A stretch of DNA of 64,000 bases from Anaeramoeba flamelloides (taxonomy: Eukaryota; Metamonada; Anaeramoebidae). The DNA lies in assembly GCA_027625915.1 (NCBI GenBank), contig JANTQA010000012.1:186001-250000 (forward strand), in the 5' to 3' direction. Under the pieces are notes generated by a model that worked only from the letters and a program-made list of their open reading frames with translations, searched no databases and had not been told where the DNA came from. The position numbers and the translations under genes are program-made. The stretch's first letter is position 1. Each line of letters opens with the position of its first letter. Below are positions 12,260 through 22,119 of this stretch, piece by piece.

Positions 12260-12969
12260 GGGAGGAGTTTTTAGTTCCTCTTGTTTGCCGTTAGGTTTTT
12301 TTTATTTTGTGAAATAAAAAGAAAATTTATGAAATTTTCGGTTTATTTGTCAAATTAAAAAAAGCCGCCGTTAGCTTTTCCAGAAGTCTAAAGAATTGAG
12401 TAAAATCTTTGATTTTTCTCCATTCTTTTAAATTTTGGAAAAGCTAGGCACTCTACGGCACTCACCGAATTCCTAAATTGTGATTTAGAAATTAAAAATT
12501 ATAATTTTTTTAAAAAATAAATCATTAACCAATAGATTTTTTTGACAAATTATTTCTTAAATATTGGAAATATATTGATTTTGTAATTAGATAAATACAA
12601 AAAGGTAAACAAAAGTAATTAATTTTTGGTTTTTTATGTTGATGATTATTGAGTTAATCTTTGAAAGCAGAAATTGTAAAAGAATAATTACTTTTATAAG
12701 TTCTAAATATTTGAATTATTTATATTTTGGAATACGAATATTTTGATTTTTCTATTTTTGGAAATGGAGAAGTACTTGAAAAAAAAATGACCAAAATGAA
12801 ACTTTGAAATATTGATCATTACCAAAAAAGTAATAATTTATTGTATAATAAGATTTAAAATAGATTTTTTAGAGTCACAGGAACCAGGTGAGTCGTGTAG
12901 CACAAACACAATTTGTACACAATTACAACTTAATTCGATTATAGGTGAATCTATTTTGACACTAATCCC
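12260..12969. mobile_element. Second TTAA MITE, left end replaced by a retroposon hairpin tail (H3)
   Basis: Bases about 12480-12969 match the right two-thirds of the MITE and end GACACTAATCCC + TTAA (12970-12973). The left third is instead a minus-strand retroposon tail: terminal stem GGGAGGAG..CTCCTC-like (12260-12282), beta hairpin (about 12290-12365), alpha hairpin (about 12370-12455) and the GCACTCTACGGCACTCA linker. Insertion into the TTAA of a neighbouring copy would explain the head-to-tail arrangement. Confidence 0.65.
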
Positions 12970-12973
12970 TTAA

Positions 12974-13134
12974 AGTTTTAAAAAAGTTTTTTTATCATTT
13001 TTCAAAATATGAAAAAAAAAATAAAAAAGTCCCAAATTTTGAGATAATTTTTTTTTGAACAAATTGTTTGGTCTTCTTGCTCACAAAAAAAGTTGATATA
13101 AACTAAATTTCATAATAAATGGCCCACCTTACAT
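12974..13134. other. Right flank of the TTAA insertion
   Basis: AGTTTTAAAAAAGTTTTTTT continues the paralogous empty site at 26842 onward. This short stretch has no gene. Confidence 0.5.
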
Positions 13135-13386
13135 TTGAATAATGAATTGCTTTTGTATCGTTTTGAAGTTTTTCCTCTCTCAATTAAAATTTTGCAAATA
13201 AATCATTTTTTCTCTTTTTTATTTTTTCTAAAGTGTTTTGTTAAAAGGAAAATGAAAATGAAAAATTTGAAAGAAGTAACAGATGAATTAATGAAAAATT
13301 TGGTTTCAAATATGAAAAAGAGATTAGATTTAGTTATTCAAATCGAAGGAGAATCGATAAATGGGTTTTTTGACTTTTTTAAATAG
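13135..13386 (+). CDS. Possible small gene or exon of unknown function
   Basis: An 83-codon frame whose second half (about 13246-13380) is charged and protein-like: it contains NLKEVTDELMKNLVSNMKKR and LDLVIQIEGESINGFF, which suggests an amphipathic helix. The first half is hydrophobic and could be chance. No homologue was recognised, no paralogous copy in the window supports it, and it lies antisense inside the intron of pseudogene 1. Treat as a weak candidate. Confidence 0.25.
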   Translation: MNNELLLYRFEVFPLSIKILQINHFFSFLFFLKCFVKRKMKMKNLKEVTDELMKNLVSNMKKRLDLVIQIEGESINGFFDFFK

Positions 13387-13794
13387 TCTATTTTTCATGT
13401 AATGCTTCTTTCAAAATAAATGGACCAATTTTTTTTAACAGTTTTTTTTATTTATCTTTCTTTTATTTTTAGACAAAAAATAAATATCTCTTGAGTATAG
13501 TATTGAATATTAAAATCTAAACTTTTATATTATAATAGATAACTTCAATTATTAAAAATATTTTTATTTAAAATTTGATTTTTAATGGGCCAATTATTAT
13601 GAAAGATAGTTTATATTATAATCATTTTTGTCAGAAAAAAATTAATTTTGAATTTTTAGGAATAAAATTACCTAATTATCAAATTTATTCAAGAAAATTT
13701 TAAATTGAAAAACATCAAATTTTTTTTTTAATAACCAAAAAATACATATTCAAAGTAAAATTTTTAAATTATTTAAAAAATTTAATGATTAAAA
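13387..13794. other. Intron DNA, nothing recognised
   Basis: AT-rich sequence without a repeat match or coding frame that I could support. Confidence 0.4.
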
Positions 13795-14760
13795 TTATGT
13801 ATTATTATTTTTTTTTTTTTATTGAAGATCGGTGATTCGTCAATATTAAAAAAACCCGCCTTTAGCTTTTCTTGAGTTTTCTGTTTATTTGGAAAATCAA
13901 TAGATTTTCGTTGGGTTTTTTTTTACTTTAGAAATAAACAGAAAATTTTAATAAATTTTCGGTTTATTTCTAAAGTAAAAAAAACCTAGGACACTCCACA
14001 AATAAAATAGAAAACCTCAAAAAAACCTAGTACACTTCACAAATAAAATAAAAAAATCAATAAAACCAAATAAAACCTATTGATTTTCCAAATAAAATAA
14101 ATAAAATAGAGAACCTTAAAAAAAACTAGAACACTTCAGAAATAAAATAGAAAACCTCAAGAAAACCGCTGTTAGGTTTTTTTTTTAATTTTAGAAATTA
14201 AAAAAATACCTAGGTACTCTACAGCACTTGACGACACTCTACGGCACTCACTCTGATTACTAATGGTAAATTAGTAATTTAAATGATAAACAAGAAGAAA
14301 ATAATTTGGTATCGAGCAGGTTCCAAATTTTTATTGGTTGAAAAAACTAAAAGAGAAAAATTAAAAAAATTAAAAAGAAAAAATTGAAAAAAAAAAGCAA
14401 GTAAAAACAAAAGACGAAGAGTTTTTCAAATGCAGTTGGTAAAAAATCAAAAAAAAAAAAAAAACCAACATCCCATTTTTATCAAGAACACTCAAAAAAA
14501 CAGACACGATTCTTTTATTTAAAATTTTGTCATTTAATTATTTCTAAGAAATCGTGAATGCTTTGTTGATCGGTAGTTGTTTAGTAGCTGTCATTTTTTT
14601 CTTTTTGATCAAATCTTTTTTGATCATTCCAGTTTTTGTTTTTGTCTTTTCCTTTTATTTTCAAGTTACCCATACCGACTGGTTTCTATCCTTCCAGTAT
14701 TAGTAGGTAACCACTTGATTTTTCTCCAAAGTAACTCTTTTTCACAATAAAAAGGGAAAT
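13795..14760 (-). mobile_element. Retroposon E2 with long hairpin array H4
   Basis: The minus-strand order is: body (14760-14265, matching plus-strand 28335-28860), tandem decamers AGTGCCGTAG-like (about 14220-14265), then nested beta/gamma hairpins (about 13850-14215), and a tail AATCACCGATCTTCAATAAA running into poly(A) at about 13805-13825. The gamma arms (CAAATAAAATAGAAAACCTC and complements) surround a beta hairpin at about 13915-13985. No ORF. The copy at 28335-28900 lacks the array and goes straight to its tail. Confidence 0.7.
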
Positions 14761-14936
14761 TTAACAAGGGAAAAAATAGAAAAAAATAAATTTTAATTTA
14801 TTTAATCACCTGTACCACAATTAGTTTTGTTGGTCAAGACTTTTAATTGAAATTTTAATAATTAAAAATAATTAACAATATATTTGTTTTTTTTTATAAA
14901 ATCAAGACTTTCCAACATAAAACTAAAAAATATGTA

Positions 14937-15400
14937 CTGTTGTCAAAATAAAGCGTGTAGAAAAGTTTTATCCGTGTTTCAAAACAAAAATCATGTTTTT
15001 TTGTTATAGAAGACCTATATATCAGCTACTCAATGAAACTGATAATAAAATCTATAATTAAATATGTTATTGGTTTTTTAAAGTCCTATGATTTAAAAAT
15101 GAATGATCAAATTGAAAACTTATATCAGAAAATAGTTAATTTTTGAGAAAATTTTATATCATCAAAAACCGAAAAATTTCAAAAAAATGAGAAAATTACG
15201 AAAAAGTTTCAACAAATTTCGTTCATAATTTATAATTTTAGTATAAAACATCAAGGGATTTCCTTTCAAAATTGATTTGAACTTTGGTATAATATTGTGT
15301 AGTCAATTGGATGTTTACTTGGTAACTAGAAGAAAAAAAAAGGGATTATATTTTGAAACATGGATTATTGTCGTTGGGAACGCATTATTTTGATCACTTT
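14937..15400. mobile_element. TA-target MITE family F4, copy a
   Basis: CTGTTGTCAAAATAAAGCGTG at the left and CGCATTATTTTGATCACTTT at the right are inverted ends. Copies b (36768-37864) and c (59338-59820) have cleaner CTGTAGTC / GATCACTG ends with flanking TA. Terminal CAGTNNTCAAAATAANGCGTG and TA flanks fit Tc1/mariner-derived MITEs. No ORF. Confidence 0.75.
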
Positions 15401-15844
15401 AACCACTGTTTTGAAGAATTGACTTGATTACTAATAAAAATAATAAGGTGAGTTTTTTTTACATCTTATATTATTAGAAACTTGTAAATTTTTGAATTCA
15501 AAAAATAGACTCAAAATTAAATAAATTATTTAAATGATTTTCTGATATTCAAAAATTAAAAAGAGAGATGTTAAAAATTTTGTTTTCAAAAATCAAAAAG
15601 AGATTTTTATTAGATTTTTTTCATGATCTCAAAAACTGAAGTGTGAAAAAAAAATGACAATTCGCTTAAAAAAATTTTTTTCTCTTTTCAGATTTTACTT
15701 TTCAATTTTGGATCTTATTTTTCTTGTTTTTCTCTCGGAACTATTTTCCCCATCTTTCTTGATAAAGAAGTAAAAAAAGAAAAAAAGAATATTTTTGAGG
15801 AATGAAAAATCAGAAAAAAAAAAAAAAATTTAAAAAAACTTTAC
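15401..15844 (-). other. Donor-side intron flank, T-rich on the sense strand
   Basis: Directly after the N-exon donor the minus strand runs through long T and TC tracts, then a block matching 38390-38747 and 57170-57300 plus 58180-58428. It is conserved intron sequence of the duplicated unit and has no coding content. Confidence 0.55.
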
Positions 15845-16482
15845 CATTTCCATTATGACCAAAACCATATAATTTTCCATCAGTTTTTATCACAAGTGTA
15901 TGATTCGTATGACCACCAAATACATTAGCAACGTTTTCATGTAATTTTTGGATCTTTGCCTTACTTTCTGTAATTTCTGGTTTTCCCAACTTGCCATTGA
16001 AAGTATCACCACATCCAAACAAAATATTTGTTGTTTTATTTAAAAAAAATGAACAGTAACCAATACAACAGATTTGTTCAATGTTTTACTCATTTAAAGG
16101 TTCAATTAAAGTTGGTTTTTCGATAATGTTTTTGTTTTTGGAGGAGGGAAAACCGAGTTGTTTGAGTTTATTTTCACCCCAACCATATACCATGGGCTTT
16201 TCTTCATTTGAGAGCGCAAGGAAATGGTGAAAGCCAGAAGAAATACTTTTCATTGGTGGTAGGCTTTCGAATGCTTTTAGCTTTTCATGGATACTGTTCT
16301 GCTGTTGATTGGTATAGTTTGCCTTCGGAACTCAAAAAGACAATATTATTGTCATATTCTGCAACAACATCATCAATCTTTGTAACTTCTTCTGGAAAGG
16401 TCTTTATTGTATCCAAGGTTTCGAATAATCTTATTCTCTTTTTTATTCCATTGATATCACCAAGCGACTTAATATTGGACAT
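15845..16482 (-). pseudogene. RCC1-BTB gene 1, N-terminal exon (broken)
   Basis: It starts MSNIKSLGDINGIKKR and encodes the first RCC1 blades, ending KLYGFGHNGNG at the donor G|GTAAAG (GT at 15844-15843, phase 1). Compared with the intact exon at 59059-58429 there is one extra base at QYP (about 16285-16290), which shifts the frame out of QYHEKLKAFE, and an in-frame TAA in LNE-stop-NIEQ (about 16080). Two extra codons elsewhere are harmless length changes. The start matches both paralogues exactly, so the ATG at 16482 is secure. With the frameshift in its C exon, this unit carries at least three lesions. Confidence 0.9.
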
Positions 16483-17401
16483 TTCTTTAAATTTTTGTGA
16501 TTAATTCGGATGGAATGCTTTTTTTTGGAAATTTTAAATGTAGGTTGGTAAGGTTTGTAAGGAAATATTTGGTTTTTTTGGTTTTGGAATTTAAAGAAAA
16601 AAAAGAAAACAAAAAATGAACAAATTTTCTTTTAGAAAAAATTTATACCTGATTTGTTAGAATTTTCTTAAAAACATTTTTACTATTTCTTTTGAAAATA
16701 TTTTGACAACCAGTGTTTTTAGAATCAATTTCTTTAGGTAGATTATTTTCGATTTCTGGTTAATTTAAATTTAAATTCCAATAAAAATGATATTAAGAGA
16801 CACTTTTTAAAAAAAAAAACACGTGGTTTTTCAAAATACTTTAAACAAATAAGAGTTTTCTTGAAATATAGAAATTAATCGAAAAAAATCAAAAGAAAAA
16901 TCCAAAAATCTAATTTTATTTGAATTTAAATAAATTTCAGGACGATTTTTGTATTTTACCAATTTGTACCAAGTACGTTTTGTTCCAATATTATTTAATT
17001 TTAAAGTCATACTGTTCAAATTATTATCCCTTTTAGATCAAAAAATTTATTTTAAAAAAGTCTTTCTTTTCAAATAATAAATCCAGAAAAAAATTTTTAC
17101 AAACCAAAACTTGAACACACTCTATCAAAGTAACTTAGAGACGAAATTGTACAACAACCAAGATTTTCTAGAATAATAAACTGTGATCATTTCGAACATT
17201 CTCAATAAACAACTCTAACTTTTGAAAGATCGAATTGGTAAGGATTTTTGAACATTAAGTTATTGAATTATTCCCTTTTCTCCTAAAATCAAAACCAAAT
17301 CTCCAAAAGAAGAAATGTGTTTTCTTAAAAGTTTTAAGGTGTTTGTTGTTTTTAAGTTTTTATGTTTATTTTATTTTTTTTTTTCTTCAAAAATTATAGT
17401 T
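16483..17401. other. Upstream region of gene 1; no gene, possible promoter
   Basis: No defined promoter motif can be read. A minus-strand remnant near 17170-17235 reads QKLELFIENVRNDHSLLF and is matched by LQKLELFIVNL at about 60200-60262, both interrupted by stops. It belongs with the decayed neighbour gene described at 17402 and 60404. Confidence 0.4.
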
Positions 17402-17507
17402 CCCAACAACACTTTCAAGAATACTATGTACTCCATTTAATTTTTCAACAGAATTTCTGGTTACAAATACTCCAAACTTTTGATTTATTTTTGTGTTGAT
17501 TTTTTTT
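17402..17507 (-). pseudogene. Conserved remnant exon of unrecognised upstream gene (copy 1)
   Basis: The minus strand reads INTKINQKFGVFVTRNSVEK then LNGVHSILESVVGNYNF and a stop. The copy at 60404-60515 reads INQKFGVFVTRGSLQKSN..MLESIVGNFNF, with several silent or conservative differences, as expected for once-selected coding sequence. It lies about 0.9 kb upstream of the N exon. The corresponding stretch was not found in the 39.4-41.5 kb unit. I do not recognise the family; it may be an exon of a separate gene or of an older, longer form of the RCC1-BTB gene. Confidence 0.4.
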
Positions 17508-17773
17508 TTTTTTATATAAAGTATTTCTCTCAAACCATAATTGTTTCAAGACAAATTTGCTTAATGGTTATTTGGTAAAGTTGGTGAGGAATTTGCTATC
17601 CAATAATCAATATGAAAATCAAATTTGGAAAAAATAGTCAATTATTTTTAATTAAAATGTCTTTTTGTTTCAAATAAAAAAAATGAACCCTTTTTATTAG
17701 GAATTGAAATATTTTGATGAATTCAATAGAATAACAAAGAATTTTTCAGATTTTTTGTAAATATTAACTATAG
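17508..17773. other. Upstream spacer, nothing supported
   Basis: AT-rich spacer with a loose match to 60540-60830. A plus-strand frame open in that copy (60615-60824) is not open here, so it is not called. Confidence 0.4.
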
Positions 17774-18260
17774 TAGGGAAAAAAATACCTTACATGAAAA
17801 AAATCCCTGACAAGATTTTTAATTGTGAGTATTAGTAAAATTTTTGTCTAATTTCAATGAAATCCTTATTATAAATAACCAATTTTTTTATGAGATTAGT
17901 AATAAACCTACCTAAAGTCAACCAAAGTAAGGTGTCTCTAGAATACTCGGGTAATTGTTTGATAGCCTTTGTTGATCAACTTTTTTTGAAAAAACAATCC
18001 AGTTTTATTGAGGTTTACTAGAGTTTGGAAATGATAATTTTTCTTCTTGTTTTTTGATTGATTGGGTGGTGTTTTGAACAAGGGTAATTTCATTAGTTAT
18101 CATTTTAATAAGTGGTTGAATTATAATTTTAAAAAGTTTGATTTCTTAAAAAAAGGATTTGATTGAAAATAAATGAAATTACTATATATCAATTTTACTA
18201 ATATTCACAATTAAAAATCCTGTCAGGGATTTTTTTCATGTCCGCTATTTTTTTCACTGC
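17774..18260. mobile_element. TA-target MITE family F3, copy a
   Basis: Long terminal inverted repeats of about 65 bp: TAGGGAAAAAAATACC, then ..CCCTGACAAGATTTTTAATT at the left and its complement at the right (about 18190-18258). It is the same family as 40204-40701. No ORF. Confidence 0.8.
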
Positions 18261-18399
18261 TCTAGAACAGAAAATAACAAAGAATAATTCGAAATTTTTA
18301 ACCAATTTTCCCAATTTTTATCTCTTAGGTGAAGATGATAAACCCTTTACTTAATCCACATATTATAAATAAATCATAGTAACTTCTCAGTAATGGACC

Positions 18400-18735
18400 A
18401 AGGTTTATCACTTTCATCTTAAGCTGAGACATTACTCAAATTTTTTTTTTCGATATCTTCTTTTTAATTGTTGATATACAACAGATACAACAGAAACCGG
18501 GCAGACAAATTTTGTGAAAAATTTTTATAATTTTTTTTTCCTTCTTAGATCTTAATAAATAACCATGAGAACTAATAACCACCAAAACATGATAAGAACA
18601 TATTATAATTTGGATTTCAATTAAAAACATAGAACTTAAAAAAAATATTTAGTGGATATAGTGATCAAAATAATTTGTAACCAAAGTCTCAAATCTATTT
18701 TTTAAAATAAAATAAGTATTTTTTTTATTTTATTT
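18400..18735 (-). pseudogene. Distal upstream remnant (copy 1), SYHVLVVISSHGYLLRSKK
   Basis: A minus-strand frame at 18630-18436 shares HVLVV-SSH-YLLR-KK with 41494-41688 (NHVLVVGSSHNYLLRLKK) and, in a shifted frame, with 61110-61343. All three sit about 2.1-2.2 kb upstream of an N exon. A further shared stretch (LLRS-DDLF-like) lies 3' of it. The frames are broken differently in each copy, so this is a decayed coding region. Family unknown. Confidence 0.35.
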
Positions 18736-18744
18736 GTAATTGAT

Positions 18745-19798
18745 TTTGTAACATCTAATTCAATAACCAATAATATACCTAAAGTAAAATCAATTTTGAA
18801 AGATAAGTCATTGTATTTTGAGTTAATTTTAAAATTACAAATTGAATTTATTAAGAATAGTTTCTGTAATTTTTTCTGTTTATTAGAAATGTTCGCTAAA
18901 ACCAGTTTTATCTAAAGATTTTCAAAAATTATTAAATATTTGGCAATATATAATCGATAAAATTTCACATATAATTTATAATTTTAAAATAATCCAAATA
19001 TACAGCAATTTCAAACCTGGTGCGCACGATTTAACTTAACTTAAAATTTCAATTTTCATTCAACTTTCATTGAACTTTAAGATCTGTTAAAACTAAATCA
19101 AGGATTTAACACCAAAACCCAAGAATACCTGAATGACAAGCTTCGTAAACAACTTTTCACTTTTTCTTTTAAACTTTTTTGAAATTATTTTAAAAAATTT
19201 CAATTTTGTACGAGATCTTGGATATGAAAGACAATACAAGAAGATTTGAGTCCAAAATAATAATCTTCCTTTTCAATTTATTGGAGTTTTTAGAAAGTTG
19301 AATGAAAATTGAAATTTTAAGTAAAGTTAAATCGTGTGCACCAGGTTTGAAATTGCTGCACATATAACAACTATAAACAATTTTTTAATAACAAAACTCT
19401 GAATATAAGTTTAAATTTTAAATTATTTAAATCTTTTATAATAAATCAATCTACATATGAGTTTAGAAATATATAATTATAGAATCAAAACTTTTAAATT
19501 ATTTAAAGTATTGGATTAATTCATATATTAATATGCTACATAAAATAAACAGAAATACACCAATTCTTGAACATAAAACGGAATTTAAAATCAAAAATAT
19601 AATAAGTTTTAGTAAATAAATTGAAATTTAAATTCAAAAAATTAAATTAAAAAATTTCTTTCTGTTTTTTTTTAGAAAAATTACTAAAATTTAGCCAAAG
19701 AATAAATAATAAAATCAATTGCAAGTCAAAAGATTTAATAGAACTATACAAAGAAATATATTAATATACATATAATGAGTTTCTGAATTCGAAAAGTA
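18745..19798 (+). pseudogene. LINE-A copy with nested MITE F2-a, broken
   Basis: Reading NPNNIPKVKS-like remnants through TNIRKCFD-like decay, YLAIYN, YNFKIIQ, then after the MITE (19003-19358) the thumb (NFNNKTLNISLNFKLFKSFI) and linker (NRNTPILEHKTEFKIKN, RINNKINCKSKDL). It ends at the NSKS site where hairpin array H5 begins. Many stops and frame changes. The 5' part aligns with 43500-43877, another old copy. Confidence 0.65.
19003..19358. mobile_element. MITE family F2, copy a (nested in LINE-A)
   Basis: Inverted ends CAGCAATTTCAAACCTGG.. and ..CCAGGTTTGAAATTGCTG extend inward for at least 60 bp. The element is 356 bp long; copy b at 43878-44234 is 357 bp and lies at a different point of LINE-A, showing independent insertion. 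Copy b is flanked by TA on both sides; the duplication is less clear here. Confidence 0.85.
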
Positions 19799-20150
19799 GT
19801 AAGTGTCGTTAGGTTTTCCAAAATTTTATCTGAATAGAGCAAAATCTTATATATATATATATATCTATTCTTTTAAATTTTGAAAAAAATACTTTTAGAT
19901 TTTATGAGGTTTCTACTTATTTATATTATTTATAGATATTCTATTTAAATCAGATTACCCAAAGAAAATCACAGTTAAGTTTTTTTAATTCCAGAGATAA
20001 AAAGAAAATTTCTGAAATTAAATTAAAACGACTGTTAGGTTTTCCATAAATTAAAAGAATTGATTAAAATCTTTTATTTTACTCAATTTTTTCAAATTCT
20101 AGAAAAATCAACAAAAGATAGGAACCTAAGGCAATTGACAGCACATTAAG
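19799..20150. repeat. Hairpin array H5 inside LINE-A ORF
   Basis: GTCGTTAGGTTTTCC opens an alpha hairpin whose loop has expanded to (AT)n (about 19850-19865). An eroded beta piece follows (19975-20030), then a second alpha hairpin (about 20035-20105) and a GGCAATTGACAGCAC linker. LINE-A sequence resumes at about 20155, so the array sits between codons that are adjacent in uninterrupted copies. Confidence 0.65.
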
Positions 20151-20400
20151 ATATTTTACAATAATTAAAAATCAAAAATATTTATTTAATTCTCAAAAAT
20201 ATTTTGACTATCATCCAAGTTTAACAATTGTACAATTCAGAACATTTCCTAATTGCTTGAATAGATATTACTATGTAATTAATAGATATTCAAATAAATT
20301 TTATCATTTATATTTAAAGACAAACAGAAGGAAATTATATAAAATATTTAATCATTTTTTTTTATGAGAATGTCCTTCTTATGAAAAAAAATCGATTAAT
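20151..20400 (+). pseudogene. LINE-A 3' segment after array H5 (decayed)
   Basis: Reads like FTIIKNQKYLFNSQKYFDYHPS..FRTFPNCLNRYYYVINRYSNKFYHLYLK and on to the NHFFL-ECPSYEKKSINF zinc-knuckle remnant, in which the cysteines are eroded. It joins a new LINE-A copy at about 20404 without a poly(A) tail. Confidence 0.6.
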
Positions 20401-20542
20401 TTTAGTGTATAATCTGAAAAAGGCAAAAGAAACTTATAACAATTCTAAACAATTATTTAATAACAATTTATTAACAAATAATTTGAAAATTAGATTATTA
20501 AAATCTTTTATACAAAGTCAATTAACATATGGTTTAGAAATA

Positions 20543-20740
20543 CAGTCAGTTCCACTTTTAAGACACAAACTTTCAACCAAATTTAAGGCACAAAAAAATT
20601 TCAAATTAAGGCACAAAATTTGGTAAATTTTTTATTTTACAATTTATTTTACTAGAATCTGAATTTTGTGCCTTAATTTGAGATTTTTATTGTGCCTTAA
20701 ATTTCAATGTAAGTTTGTGCCTTAAAAGTGGAACTGACTG
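20543..20740. mobile_element. MITE family M, copy nested in LINE-A
   Basis: A perfect-looking palindromic element: CAGTCAGTTCCACTTTTAAG.. and ..CTTAAAAGTGGAACTGACTG with TA on each side, splitting GLEI / YNNKI of LINE-A. It is 198 bp long with no ORF. Confidence 0.9.
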
Positions 20741-20903
20741 TATATAACAATAAAATTGCAACCCTAAATTATTTAAATTCCTGGATTAACACATGTATTA
20801 CCGAAATATGCAAAATAAAACGAAATACGCCAGTTCTTATCTATAAAACAGAATTTAAATTCGAAAATTTGGTAATTTCAATTAATAAAAAGAAATTCAA
20901 ATT

Positions 20904-21277
20904 TTTTTTTTTCCATTAAAGAGTGGGTACTAAAAGTCCACCTGTTTGCCCGAATCCCTAATTTGAATTAGAGATATTGTTGAACCAAGTGAGAGCTGGT
21001 CATTTCTCCCAAAAATCGGATCCGCTCCATAAATTGAGAGGGATTTTGTTCCTATTCCGTTCAGTTTTATAATAGTCAAAAAGATTCAATTCGGCCAAAC
21101 GATTTCCTCAAAGAATTAGTGGTTCTAAGAAGCATAAGCCCGATTTTTAATTAAAATTACACCGTGGTGGCTATTTGAGAAAATGGTAAACAATAAGAAA
21201 TAATGGTTAAGGGAATAGAACCCTGGCCTTCAGATTGTACACTGGGTTGTGTTTCCACTTGCCCATACCGGTTCTCT
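20904..21277 (-). mobile_element. tRNA-derived SINE (nested in LINE-A)
   Basis: On the minus strand the 5' end holds a pol III A box (TGGGCAAGTGG, 21265-21255) and B box (GGTTCTATTCCC, about 21222-21211) at tRNA-like spacing. A ~300-nt unrelated body and a poly(A) tail (plus-strand T run from 20904) follow. A 16-bp duplication AAAAGAAATTCAAATT flanks it (20888-20903 and 21278-21293), proving target-primed insertion. A second, head-eroded copy lies at 36185-36505. Confidence 0.9.
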
Positions 21278-21895
21278 AAAAGAAATTCAAATTCAAAAAT
21301 AAATTAAAAAATCTATCACTGCCTTATCTGAATAAACTAATAAATTTTAACCCAAGAATTAACATTAAAATTAATTGGAATTCAAAGAAATCAAAACTTC
21401 TTAAAAACGAAATTTATAATTATAATTATAATGAGTTGTCAAATTCTACCAGCTGGAAAGTACACGAATATTTTAAAAATAATTAAAAATCAAAAAAAAA
21501 TATTTACTAATCAAAAATACTTATATTACCCATCAAGCTCAACAATTCTAAAATTCAGAACTTTTACTAACTGCTTAAATAGAAATTACTATGTAATGAA
21601 TAAAAACTCAAATAAATTTTGTCCTTTATGTTTAAAACATGAACATAAAGAGATTATAGAAAACATTGATCACTTTTTATGGGTGTGTACTTCCTATATA
21701 AAAGATAGATTGATATTTTTAAATAAATTAAAAGAAATAAATTTTAATGAAATTATTTTATCCATAACAGTCTAAAATTATTTTTGTTAATTAATAATCG
21801 TAGAATCTATGATTTTACGCTTATTTTTCTGAAAGGGAAGTTAAGTAAAAGGGCACTCTGAGTGTAAAATTTTACACTTCCTCATCAATAAAAAA

Positions 21896-22085
21896 AAAAT
21901 AGATTAATTTTTCAAAAGAATTTAAAAGAAATAAATCCGATGAATTAATTTAAACCAGCGATCGTCGGAATTTATTTTTATTAATTAATATCTGTGAAAT
22001 ATATGATTTCCTCCTTTAAATTCTCTTTCCGAAATCTGAGTATAAGGGCAACTTGAGTTTAATTTACTTTTCATTAATGATAATA
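21896..22085 (+). pseudogene. LINE-A 3'-end fragment
   Basis: Reads RLIFQKNLKEIN..VKYMISSFKFSF..SIRAT, the last codons of LINE-A, then an eroded AGTTTAATTTACTT stem. It is a second, shorter LINE-A end placed directly behind the tail of the previous copy. Confidence 0.5.
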
Positions 22086-22119
22086 ATATTAATGGAATTT
22101 TTTGTTTTTTTTCCACAAT

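Larger units (their letters stand above)
20401..21895 (+). pseudogene. LINE-A copy, 5'-truncated, with nested MITE and SINE
   Basis: Starts in the thumb (VYNLKKAKETYNNSKQLF..LTNNLKIRLLKSFIQSQLTYGLEI), is interrupted by MITE M at 20543-20740, resumes YNNKIATLNYLNSWINTC, is interrupted by the SINE at 20904-21277, and resumes at KFKNKLKNLSLPYLNKL. After NSTSWKVHEYF the frame shifts once, and 21431-21775 carries FRTFTNCLNRNYYV and the zinc knuckle CPLC..H..C (21625-21695). The end is ALRV-like, followed by a short stem (GAGTGTAAAATTTTACACTT) and a CAATAAAA tail. The two nested insertions give a clear order of events. No hairpin array interrupts the NSTSWKV site in this copy. Confidence 0.85.

Noticed and set aside
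12281-12470. CRISPR-like or bacterial repeat array
   Set aside because: Palindromic modules are variable, not regularly spaced, have no unique spacers, and lie in eukaryotic retroposons.
16208-16504. Plus-strand ORF over the N exon of gene 1
   Set aside because: Shadow of the RCC1 coding strand; the translation has no family features and the paralogues do not keep it open to the same extent.
21211-21265. Stand-alone tRNA gene
   Set aside because: A and B boxes are present, but the acceptor stem does not close and the unit has SINE body, poly(A) and flanking duplication.
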